Shown piece by piece: positions 1-8,404 of a DNA stretch of 8,445 bases (the stretch's first letter is position 1; each line of letters opens with the position of its first letter). Source of the stretch: Actinomycetota bacterium (GTDB lineage Bacteria > Actinomycetota > Actinomycetes > Nanopelagicales > Nanopelagicaceae); NCBI GenBank assembly GCA_947459935.1, contig CANHFN010000032.1, positions 1-8,445 of the forward strand, given 5' to 3'. The position numbers were made by a program, and so were the translations under genes. The notes beneath the pieces are model-generated. The model did no database searches. It had not been told where the DNA came from and was given only the letters and a program-made list of their open reading frames with translations.

Positions 1-1738
1 ACTGCGTAATTCGCACAACAGATTCTTCAACTTCCTTCGCAGCAACCATCATCAAATCTGCGAGCTCATCGATAATGACAAGCAAATATGGGTATGGCTC
101 AACTGTGCGATCGCTGCCAGGAGGTGGAACTACCTTTCCAGCACGAACCGCCTTATTGAAATCATCAATATGTCTAAATCCAAATGTTGAGAGATCTTCA
201 TATCGAAGATCCATTTCTCGAACCACCCAAGTCAAAGCATCTGCAGCTTTTTTCGGGTTAGTAATGATTGGCGTGATGAGGTGTGGAATTCCCTCATATG
301 CAGTTAGTTCTACTCGCTTCGGATCAATCAAAACTAGTCGAACATCATCAGGTGTGGCCCGCATTAAGATCGATGTAATCATTGCGTTAATCATGGAAGA
401 CTTACCCGCACCAGTTGCACCAGCAACTAAAAGATGTGGCATCTTGGCTAAGTTAGCGCAGACAAAATTACCTTCAACATCTTTTCCTAAAGCAACAAGC
501 ATCGGATGCAAGTCCTGACCTGCAACAGTTGAGCGCAAAACATCACCTAAAGCGACAATCTCACGATCTGCATTTGGTATTTCAATTCCAACTGCAGACT
601 TACCTGGAATAGGCGAAAGAATTCGAACATCACTACTTGCAACAGCATAAGAAATATTCTTAGCAAGTGCGGTGATCCGCTCCACCTTTACCGCATTTCC
701 AAGTTCAACTTCATAGCGAGTGACCGTTGGGCCTCGCATAAAGCCAGTTACCTGGGCATCAATTTCAAACTGCAAGAACACCTCAGTCAGTGCGGCCACG
801 ACAGAATCATTTGCTTTGCTCTTTGCCTTGGCGGCAGGGCCAGCGCGCAAAATATCTGGAGCCGGAAGCTCATACACAACATCTGCTGTCAGTAACAACT
901 GCTCAGGGCGCTTTGCCTCACCGGTATCAACATCAGTGTGAACTATTGGGGACACAGGTACTGGAACTGTGAACTCTTCATCAAAACTTTCTTCGTCCAA
1001 TTCCTCTTCTTCAGGTTCATTCCACACCGCTACAACCGGAGAATCAAAAGGTGGAGTATCTGTAATCTCAAATTCTTCTTCTATTTTCTCAGCACGCTCT
1101 GGACGCTTAGACCAAACCCACTTGCCTGCATCTGTGATGCGTGTGAAAACTTCAGAGACGGGAGTTGCAGTGATTACCAATAAACCAAATATGAAGACAA
1201 TGTAGAGAATTGGTTCTGCAAGTACTGTAGTAAGTCCGACTAACGGCTTTGTTACTGCATAACCTAGCCATCCACCACCCTCACGCATTGCGGTGGCACC
1301 CGTTCCGGTTGATCCGCTGAATCGATGGGCTAAGCCAGTAGATGAGAGAAGTAAAGCCAAAGTTCCAATAATTATTCGACCTGTTGCTTTGGAATCTTCC
1401 GGTACACGAAATAATCTAAATGCAAAATAGAGAAGTACTAATGGTGCAATAAATCCAATCTGACCAAATCCTCCATATAGAACTGCATACACTGCGCGCC
1501 CAAGAAGATTATCGGAATTAAACCAAGTTCCAGCAGATGCAATTAAGGCTGCAATCAAAATTAAGAATGCAATTCCATCTCTCTGATGAGCCGGATCTAA
1601 ATCTCTGGCGCCACGAGCTACAAATCTAACGGCCTTACCAAGTGACTTGGCGAAAAAACGCCAGGTGGCAGATAGGCCACGGCCAAGTGCACTACCTACA
1701 GCACCTGACTTCGATTTTGGTTTTTTTCTTTTAGCCAC
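1..1738 (-). CDS. ftsK: DNA translocase FtsK/SpoIIIE family, N-terminal 579 residues (C-terminus off the window)
   Basis: Septum-located, ATP-driven DNA pump that clears and resolves chromosome termini during division. Residues 1-50 are basic. Hydrophobic membrane segments follow at about 55-73, 82-110, 120-137 and 173-192, as in the FtsK N-domain. A linker of roughly 90 residues carries an acidic run (EPEEEELDEESFDEEF, 241-256). The alpha/beta motor begins near 305 and has Walker A GATGAGKS (440-447), a conserved DPKRVEL (472-478) and Walker B hydrophobics ending in DE (557-558). The reading frame stays open to base 2, so the rest of the motor and the DNA-reading gamma domain lie beyond the left edge. 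The GTG at 1736-1738 is chosen because AGGA sits 8 bases upstream, and an ATG a few bases earlier is in another frame and stops at once. The gene follows RNase J by 52 bases. Family assignment is firm; partition between FtsK and a SpoIIIE-like paralogue rests on the membrane domain and synteny. Confidence 0.95.
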   Translation of the reverse strand, partial: MAKRKKPKSKSGAVGSALGRGLSATWRFFAKSLGKAVRFVARGARDLDPAHQRDGIAFLILIAALIASAGTWFNSDNLLGRAVYAVLYGGFGQIGFIAPLVLLYFAFRLFRVPEDSKATGRIIIGTLALLLSSTGLAHRFSGSTGTGATAMREGGGWLGYAVTKPLVGLTTVLAEPILYIVFIFGLLVITATPVSEVFTRITDAGKWVWSKRPERAEKIEEEFEITDTPPFDSPVVAVWNEPEEEELDEESFDEEFTVPVPVSPIVHTDVDTGEAKRPEQLLLTADVVYELPAPDILRAGPAAKAKSKANDSVVAALTEVFLQFEIDAQVTGFMRGPTVTRYEVELGNAVKVERITALAKNISYAVASSDVRILSPIPGKSAVGIEIPNADREIVALGDVLRSTVAGQDLHPMLVALGKDVEGNFVCANLAKMPHLLVAGATGAGKSSMINAMITSILMRATPDDVRLVLIDPKRVELTAYEGIPHLITPIITNPKKAADALTWVVREMDLRYEDLSTFGFRHIDDFNKAVRAGKVVPPPGSDRTVEPYPYLLVIIDELADLMMVAAKEVEESVVRITQ

Positions 1739-1746
1739 ACATCTGA

Positions 1747-1750
1747 TCCT
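1747..1750 (-). promoter_or_regulatory. Ribosome binding site for ftsK
   Basis: On the minus strand AGGA lies 8 bases before the GTG start of ftsK. It is the feature that decides this non-ATG start. Confidence 0.6.
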
Positions 1751-1755
1751 AAAGG

Positions 1756-1775
1756 GTGGGCAAATTACCGCCCAC
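1756..1775 (-). other. Small inverted repeat in the RNase J-ftsK spacer
   Basis: GTGGGC and GCCCAC form a perfect 6-bp stem around an 8-base loop in the only spacer between RNase J and ftsK. On the minus strand it is followed by CCCTTTAGGA, not a T-run, so it does not look like an intrinsic terminator. It ends just before the ftsK ribosome binding site and could act on mRNA stability or processing. That role is inference; a chance stem is also possible. Confidence 0.4.
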
Positions 1776-1790
1776 TAGGCGCGCCGCACT

Positions 1791-3473
1791 TCAAACTTCA
1801 ATAACGACAGGGACAATCATCGGCTTTCGACGATGCTCTCCCCCAACCCAACCACCGATTGTTTTACGTACTATTTGAGATAACTGGTGGGTTCCGTTGA
1901 TTCCATCTACCACAGCTGCTGCGAGGGCTTTTTCGATTCGCATCTTTACCTCATCAAACATTGCAACATCTTCATTAAATCCCCGAGCATGAATGTCTGG
2001 ACCGGCGACAATTTTTCCACTTTGGGAATCAATGACGACTATGCAAGAAATGAAACCTTCTTCTCCCAATATCCGACGATCCTTTAAAGAGCTTTCGGTT
2101 ATGTCCCCGATGCTTTGTCCATCCACAAATACAAAGCCAACAGGTATAGCGCCAACAACTTCAGCAACACGGTCAACCATGTCAATGACAACACCGTTAT
2201 CAACGATTAATGTATTTTCTCTAGGAACCCCTGATTGAATTGCAAGTTCGGCATTAGCCTTAAGATGTCGCCATTCTCCGTGAATTGGCAAGACATATTT
2301 TGGCTTAACTATGTTGTAGCAATACAGCAATTCTCCAGCAGCTGCGTGGCCTGAAACGTGCACCATGGCATTGGCCTTGTGTACTACCTTTGCGCCAAAT
2401 CGTGTCAACTCATTAATGATTCGAAAGACAGAGTTTTCATTGCCCGGAATTAGTGAGGATGCCAAGATTACGGTGTCGCCCTCACCCACTCGTATCTGGT
2501 GATCTCCATTAGCCATACGTGATAAGGCAGCCATTGGTTCACCTTGTGAGCCAGTGCAAATCAAAACAACATTGTCGTCATATTGATCCAGCTCTTTAGC
2601 ATCAAGAACTAAATTAGCTGGAACATTGAGGTATCCCATGTCTTCTGCAATCTTCATATTGCGAACCATGGATCTACCTATGAATACAACTTTGCGGCCA
2701 TGTTGAGCGGCAACGTCAATAATTTGTTGCACACGGTGAACATGTGAGGAGAATGAGGCAACAATGACGCGACGTTTGGTTGAAGCAACCACTCTATTAA
2801 GCGCAGGCATAATCTCTCGCTCAGAAGGCGTAAAGCCCGGAACATCAGCATTAGTGGAATCAACCATAAACAGGTCAACGCCTTGTTCGCCTAATCGGGC
2901 AAATGTTCTTAAATCTGTAATGCGACCATCTAATGGAAGTTGATCCATTTTAAAATCACCAGTTGCTAAGACTCGACCAGCATCTGTGTTGATCACTACC
3001 GCTAATGCATCAGGAATTGAATGGTTAACTGCAACAAACTCTAGAGTGAAAGGACCAATATCTTCGATCCCACCTTCTTTGACCTCACGCGTAAGTGGAG
3101 TGATTCGGTGTTCCTTTAGCTTTGCGGTGATGAGAGCAAGAGTCAGCGCAGAACCATAAATCGCAATATCGCCACGCTCACGCAATAAGTATGGAACCGC
3201 ACCAATATGGTCTTCATGCCCATGGGTCAAAAAGATGCCGATGACATCATCTAGACGGTCTCGAATATAAGAAAAATCAGGAAGGATTAAATCAATTCCT
3301 GGTTGATTATCTTCTGGAAAAAGCACACCGCAATCCACGATTAAAAGCTTTGATTTGTACTCAAAGACGGTCATATTGCGACCAATTTCTGTCAGACCAC
3401 CCAGTGCGACAATGCGCAAACCGCCATCAACTAATTTTGGCGGAGTACTTAAATTGGGATGTGGATGATTCAT
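1791..3473 (-). CDS. rnj: Ribonuclease J (metallo-beta-lactamase / beta-CASP family)
   Basis: Cytoplasmic zinc-dependent RNase with 5'-to-3' exonuclease and endonuclease activity, used in mRNA decay and rRNA maturation. The 560-residue protein has the full RNase J length. The metallo-beta-lactamase core shows HGHEDH (84-89), a further ligand histidine in NHSIPD (H151) and TGDFK with D173. The beta-CASP insertion carries TGSQGEP (307-313) and HVSGHA (372-377), followed by PIHGEWRH (396-403) with the last metal histidine H398. The C-terminal domain (about 450-560) is present, including GPDIHARGF (491-499). All expected catalytic residues are there. The ATG overlaps the dapA stop by one base (TAATG), with no strong ribosome binding site of its own, so translation is probably coupled to dapA. 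The dapA-RNase J pairing is conserved in actinobacteria such as Mycobacterium. The N-terminal tail before the core is short (about 18 residues). Confidence 0.96.
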   Translation of the reverse strand: MNHPHPNLSTPPKLVDGGLRIVALGGLTEIGRNMTVFEYKSKLLIVDCGVLFPEDNQPGIDLILPDFSYIRDRLDDVIGIFLTHGHEDHIGAVPYLLRERGDIAIYGSALTLALITAKLKEHRITPLTREVKEGGIEDIGPFTLEFVAVNHSIPDALAVVINTDAGRVLATGDFKMDQLPLDGRITDLRTFARLGEQGVDLFMVDSTNADVPGFTPSEREIMPALNRVVASTKRRVIVASFSSHVHRVQQIIDVAAQHGRKVVFIGRSMVRNMKIAEDMGYLNVPANLVLDAKELDQYDDNVVLICTGSQGEPMAALSRMANGDHQIRVGEGDTVILASSLIPGNENSVFRIINELTRFGAKVVHKANAMVHVSGHAAAGELLYCYNIVKPKYVLPIHGEWRHLKANAELAIQSGVPRENTLIVDNGVVIDMVDRVAEVVGAIPVGFVFVDGQSIGDITESSLKDRRILGEEGFISCIVVIDSQSGKIVAGPDIHARGFNEDVAMFDEVKMRIEKALAAAVVDGINGTHQLSQIVRKTIGGWVGGEHRRKPMIVPVVIEV

Positions 3474-4363
3474 TAGTTAACTGCAACGCCACCAGCGCGC
3501 AGATCTTCACGCAATTGCGCGATCTGAGCATCTGTAGCATCAACTAGAGGAAGACGAGTGTGGCCGCCAGGTAGGCCCATTAATGTCAAAGCAGCTTTTG
3601 TAAGAATTGCACCTTGCGTACGGAAAGTTCCGGTATAGACAGGCAGTAGCTTCTGGTGAATCTCTAATGCACGCCCTGCATTACCAGCAAACCATGAATC
3701 TAATAGTTCACGAAGATCTTTTCCGACTGTATGTCCGCAAACAGAGACAAATCCAACAGCGCCTACAGAAAGAAGAGGTAAGTTGAGAATGTCATCACCT
3801 GAATAAACAGGGATTCCGCATCGCTTAATCACCCAGGAAGTTGATGCAACGTCTCCCTTTGCATCTTTAAGAGCAACAATGCGTGGATGTTCGGCTAACC
3901 GAACAATTGTGTCTGGCTCAATTGGAACACCTGTGCGACCAGGAATGTCATACATCATCATTGGAAGATCAGTTGCATCAGCAACCGCACGGAAGTGAGC
4001 TTCAATTCCAGCTTGTGGTGGCTTATTGTAATAAGGAGTAACTACAAGCAAACCATCTGCGCCTGCTTTTTCTGTGCGCTTGGCTTGGTTGATGGAGTAC
4101 TCAGTTTCATTATCTCCAGCACCAGACAAAACTTTAATCGACGATCCCACTGTGCTTCTAACAACTCGAATGATCTCCTCTTTTTCAGAGGACTTTGTAG
4201 TTGGAGCTTCACCTGTTGTTCCGTTAACCACAATTCCATCATGGCCATTTGCAACAAGGTGAGCGGCAAGTGTCTCCACTCCAGCCCAATCGATAGCACC
4301 ATCTTTTGTGAAGGGCGTGACCATAGCGGTCAATAGCCGTCCGAAAGGAGGTGTGATTGTCAT
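3473..4363 (-). CDS. dapA: 4-hydroxy-tetrahydrodipicolinate synthase
   Basis: Condenses pyruvate with aspartate semialdehyde, the committed step towards diaminopimelate and lysine; a cytoplasmic TIM-barrel lyase. With the ATG start at 4361-4363 the protein has 296 residues, the family norm. Active-site residues align with E. coli DapA at a constant offset of 5: the threonines of GTTGE (T49, T50), Y112 in TPYYNKP, Y138 in MYDIPGR, R143, and the Schiff-base lysine K166 in VALKDAKGD. An upstream in-frame TTG (4409-4411) would add 16 residues and overlap thyX by 29 bases. It is rejected because the extra residues have no family counterpart and homology begins with PFGRLLTAMVTPF after the ATG. No strong ribosome binding site precedes this ATG. 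The gene lies 19 bases downstream of thyX and overlaps RNase J by one base, so the three are probably one transcript. Confidence 0.95.
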   Translation of the reverse strand: MTITPPFGRLLTAMVTPFTKDGAIDWAGVETLAAHLVANGHDGIVVNGTTGEAPTTKSSEKEEIIRVVRSTVGSSIKVLSGAGDNETEYSINQAKRTEKAGADGLLVVTPYYNKPPQAGIEAHFRAVADATDLPMMMYDIPGRTGVPIEPDTIVRLAEHPRIVALKDAKGDVASTSWVIKRCGIPVYSGDDILNLPLLSVGAVGFVSVCGHTVGKDLRELLDSWFAGNAGRALEIHQKLLPVYTGTFRTQGAILTKAALTLMGLPGGHTRLPLVDATDAQIAQLREDLRAGGVAVN

Positions 4364-4382
4364 GCGGTGAACTCTACCCGCT

Positions 4383-5102
4383 TTAAGGGGCGACTCGTCC
4401 AGACTTTTCAAAGGCTGCGTATGTAAGCGGCATTAATTTTGCAAATTCCGCTTCCATTTTCTCGGCCACCATCTCAATTTCCCGTTGAGGATAGCTAGGA
4501 AAATGTGAACCTTCACGGGCGGTACGCAAGGACAAGAAGTTCATCAATGCGCGGGCGTTCATTGATACATACATAGATGAATACGTGGCAACCGGCAAAA
4601 CCACGCGTGCAACTTCGCGAGCAACGCCAGCTTCTAACATCTTTTGATAACTCTCATATGCAACAACGTAGGCATCCTTCATGGCTGCCACGGTCACATC
4701 AAATTGTTCTTTCGTTCCATCTTCGAATGTGTATGCGCCAGTCTTTCCAACTTGAATGAGTTTGCGCTCTGCAGATGGAATATAGAAAACAGGTTTCAGT
4801 TCGCGATAACGGCCGCTCTCTTCATTGTATGAAGCAATGCGGTGGCGCATGAACTCACGAAACACAAAAATAGGAGCTGAAACAAAAAAAGTCATAGATG
4901 TGTGCTCGAATGGAGAGCCGTGACGTTCGCGAGCAAGGTAGTTAATCAAACCAGCAGATCGTGCTGGATCCTCACCAATTTCATCCATTGATTGCTCGCC
5001 AGCAGTAGACACTCGAGCAGCCCAAATAACATCTGCATCACTTGCACTGGCCTTGACCAATTCAACGGTCATATCATCGCGGTAAATTATTTCTTCACTC
5101 AT
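4383..5102 (-). CDS. thyX: Flavin-dependent thymidylate synthase ThyX
   Basis: Makes dTMP from dUMP using methylene-tetrahydrofolate, FAD and NADPH; homotetrameric, cytoplasmic, unrelated to ThyA. The 239-residue protein carries the diagnostic ThyX motif RHRxxSxNxxSxRY intact (RHRIASYNEESGRY, 86-99). The C-terminal part has VARVVLPVATYSSMY (164-178) and NARALMNFLSLR (182-193), both typical of the family. The start ATG has AGGGTG five bases upstream (5108-5113) and a good promoter match 39 bases or more upstream. ThyX beside dapA is the arrangement also seen in Mycobacterium. Here thyX is the first minus-strand gene after the interrupting azlCD pair, so it probably heads its own transcript with dapA, RNase J and perhaps ftsK. 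Whether ThyX is the only thymidylate synthase of this organism cannot be seen from this window. Confidence 0.96.
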   Translation of the reverse strand: MSEEIIYRDDMTVELVKASASDADVIWAARVSTAGEQSMDEIGEDPARSAGLINYLARERHGSPFEHTSMTFFVSAPIFVFREFMRHRIASYNEESGRYRELKPVFYIPSAERKLIQVGKTGAYTFEDGTKEQFDVTVAAMKDAYVVAYESYQKMLEAGVAREVARVVLPVATYSSMYVSMNARALMNFLSLRTAREGSHFPSYPQREIEMVAEKMEAEFAKLMPLTYAAFEKSGRVAP

Positions 5103-5107
5103 GGTGG

Positions 5108-5113
5108 CACCCT
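5108..5113 (-). promoter_or_regulatory. Ribosome binding site for thyX
   Basis: AGGGTG on the minus strand, five bases before the thyX ATG. It supports that start; it lies within the 59-base spacer shared with azlC. Confidence 0.5.
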
Positions 5114-5119
5114 ATCTAG

Positions 5120-5148
5120 TTGCCCCTATCGGCTCTCGGATTTATACG
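5120..5148 (+). promoter_or_regulatory. Candidate promoter for azlCD
   Basis: TTGCCC (5120-5125) and TATACG (5143-5148) are separated by exactly 17 bases, a reasonable match to the housekeeping sigma consensus TTGACA-17-TATAAT, although the last -10 base is G. Transcription would start near 5155, giving a leader of only about 7 bases before the azlC GTG. This agrees with the lack of a ribosome binding site there and suggests near-leaderless translation, common in actinobacteria. The -10 overlaps the thyX -10 on the other strand. Predicted by eye only. Confidence 0.45.
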
Positions 5149-5169
5149 GCACAATGTCCGCGTGTCCAA
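5141..5169 (-). promoter_or_regulatory. Candidate promoter for thyX-dapA-rnj
   Basis: On the minus strand TTGGAC (5164-5169) and TATAAA (5141-5146) are separated by 17 bases, close to the housekeeping sigma consensus. Transcription would start near 5134, leaving a leader of about 30 bases that includes the thyX ribosome binding site. The -35 hexamer lies inside the first codons of azlC. A new promoter is expected here because azlCD separates thyX from dapB and the mycoredoxin gene. Predicted by eye only. Confidence 0.5.
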
Positions 5170-5824
5170 GGTTGCCTCCACCACATTGCGAGATTCACTC
5201 AGCGTTTCTCTGACAGTGGGTGCATATGGAGTGGCATTTGGCGCTGCAGCAGTGGCAAATGGCTTTACCGTTTTGCAGAGCTGCTTACTGTCCTTACTGA
5301 CTTTTTCTGGTGCTTCACAATTTGCTGTTGTTGGTGTCCTGGGAGCAGGCGGCTCTGCCATCAGTGGAATCGCAACTGCCTCACTTCTCGGTGTTCGAAA
5401 TGCACTCTACGGCGTCATCATGGCTCCTCGACTTAAAGTAAAGGGATTGACCCGAGTTGTAGCGGCACAGATAACTATTGATGAATCAACAGCGGTTGCA
5501 CTTGGCCAGGAAAATCAAGGCGATGAAGCGATGCGCAAAGGTTTTTGGTACACAGGTATTGGTGTCTTTATATTTTGGAATCTCTTCACATTAGCTGGCG
5601 CGTTAGGTGCTCAAGCTATGGGCGATATTCGGGCATTTGGTCTTGATTCAGCCGTGCCAGCTGCCTTCTTGGGATTGGTATGGCCCCGCTTAACAGGAAA
5701 CTTTGAGCGTTCATTGGCCGTTGGCTGCGCATTGTTTGCAATCCTAATGACACCGATTTTGCCTGCCGGTCTACCAATCATTGCAACTGCATTTATTGCA
5801 ATAGTGATCGGATTGAAGCGATGA
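5162..5824 (+). CDS. azlC: AzlC family branched-chain amino acid exporter, large subunit
   Basis: Multi-spanning membrane protein which, with AzlD, forms an exporter for branched-chain amino acids and analogues (AzlCD of Bacillus subtilis, YgaZH/BrnFE in other bacteria). From the GTG at 5162 it has 220 residues, near the family's usual length. Family features are GAYGVAFGAAAVANGF (20-35), SGASQF (49-54), GVRNALYG (77-84), QITIDEST (103-110) and a long hydrophobic stretch at 130-150, with further membrane segments at about 165-175 and 184-217. An alternative in-frame TTG start at 5120 would add 14 residues, but it coincides with the candidate -35 hexamer and the added residues are not family-like. 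No clear ribosome binding site precedes either start. It overlaps azlD by 4 bases (ATGA). It is on the opposite strand to all its neighbours except azlD. Substrate is inferred from the family. Confidence 0.9.
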   Translation: MSKVASTTLRDSLSVSLTVGAYGVAFGAAAVANGFTVLQSCLLSLLTFSGASQFAVVGVLGAGGSAISGIATASLLGVRNALYGVIMAPRLKVKGLTRVVAAQITIDESTAVALGQENQGDEAMRKGFWYTGIGVFIFWNLFTLAGALGAQAMGDIRAFGLDSAVPAAFLGLVWPRLTGNFERSLAVGCALFAILMTPILPAGLPIIATAFIAIVIGLKR

Positions 5825-6132
5825 CTGCATTTTGGGTGGCAACGATCGGAACTAGCGTAATCGCTTTTGCGCTGAAGTACTCTGGTCACTCTGTGCCAGA
5901 ACGTTGGCTTTCACACCCAAAAATTCAACGTATCAATCTACTGATTCCAATTGCCTTGCTCAGCGCATTAGTAGCTGTGCAAACTTTCTCGGAGAAATCA
6001 CAACTCATGATTGACCAAAGAATCGTTGGACTCTACGTTGCAATCGTTGCCTTAGTTTACAAAGCACCGTTTCCGGTCGTAGTAATCTCGTCAGCTGTAT
6101 CTTCTGCGGTGGTATACCGCTTGCTTAAATAA
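5821..6132 (+). CDS. azlD: AzlD family small subunit of branched-chain amino acid exporter
   Basis: Small, strongly hydrophobic protein of 103 residues, the typical size of AzlD/YgaH/BrnE subunits. Membrane segments are visible at about 3-18, 37-55, 66-79 and 82-100, with loop KYSGHSVPERWLSHP (19-33) after the first, and the family-like end RIVGLYVAIVALVYKAPFP (67-85). It starts four bases inside azlC, as expected of translationally coupled subunits of one transporter. Its stop overlaps the stop region of the convergent mycoredoxin gene by 8 bases, leaving no room for a terminator between them. Identity rests largely on partnership with azlC, since the sequence itself is weakly conserved. Confidence 0.88.
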   Translation: MTAFWVATIGTSVIAFALKYSGHSVPERWLSHPKIQRINLLIPIALLSALVAVQTFSEKSQLMIDQRIVGLYVAIVALVYKAPFPVVVISSAVSSAVVYRLLK

Positions 6133-6382
6133 TTCCTAAAGACTGCAGTTTCGCCTTAAGATCATTATCTGATGGCTCAGTTAAGTGTGTTCCATCAGAG
6201 AAGACAATTACTGGAATTGACTTAGCTCCACCGTTTATCTCAATGACCTTGTCGGCAGCGGTTAAATCAGCATCTGTATCGATTAAGGTGTATTCAACAT
6301 TTAACTCTTCAAATAAACGCTTCGAACGTCGGCAATCTCCGCACCAATCGGCACCGTACATTGTGATTTGATCTTTTGACAT
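6125..6382 (-). CDS. Mycoredoxin / glutaredoxin-like thiol oxidoreductase
   Basis: Thioredoxin-fold protein of 85 residues with the redox pair C14-x-x-C17 in ADWCGDCRRSK, the cis-proline loop SIPVIVF (P57 after I56) and DGTHLTEPS (63-71) near the end. This pattern, including NGG before the cis-proline and the final TxPSxxxLKAKL, resembles actinobacterial mycoredoxin-1 (NrdH/glutaredoxin superfamily), which reduces mycothiol-mixed disulfides. The active site here reads CGDC, where Mrx1 of Mycobacterium has CGYC. Start: ATG with AAGGAG six bases upstream, overlapping the dapB stop, 10 bases downstream of dapB, so probably cotranscribed with it. Its end overlaps azlD by 8 bases convergently. An NrdH-type role in ribonucleotide reduction is possible, but no nrd genes are near. 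Confidence 0.82.
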   Translation of the reverse strand: MSKDQITMYGADWCGDCRRSKRLFEELNVEYTLIDTDADLTAADKVIEINGGAKSIPVIVFSDGTHLTEPSDNDLKAKLQSLGII

Positions 6383-6388
6383 GAGTTG

Positions 6389-6392
6389 CTCC

Positions 6393-6394
<2 letters not shown>
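6389..6394 (-). promoter_or_regulatory. Ribosome binding site for the mycoredoxin-like gene
   Basis: A perfect AAGGAG on the minus strand, six bases before the ATG and sharing two bases with the dapB stop codon. It is the strongest ribosome binding site in the window. Confidence 0.7.

Positions 6395-8404
<2,010 letters not shown>

Noticed and set aside
75..518. 147-codon open frame on the plus strand opposite ftsK, and several shorter ones to about 1205
   Set aside because: They lie wholly opposite ftsK, whose motor motifs are intact in the minus frame. The plus-strand translations show no domain, and they have no ribosome binding site or neighbour logic.
1736..1745. ATG just upstream of the ftsK GTG as the ftsK start
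   Set aside because: It is out of frame with ftsK and meets a stop after two further codons.
3995..4336. 113-codon open frame on the plus strand opposite dapA
   Set aside because: It is antisense to the active-site region of a complete DapA. The Cys/Ser-rich translation looks like a shadow, not a protein.
5154..5240. ATG at 5154 as a start for azlC
   Set aside because: It is in a different frame from azlC and gives a Pro/Cys-rich peptide unrelated to the family.
5101..5436. 111-codon plus-strand open frame starting beside the thyX start and overlapping azlC
   Set aside because: It competes with azlC, which has clear family motifs and membrane segments. This translation is Cys/Arg-rich with no recognisable fold.
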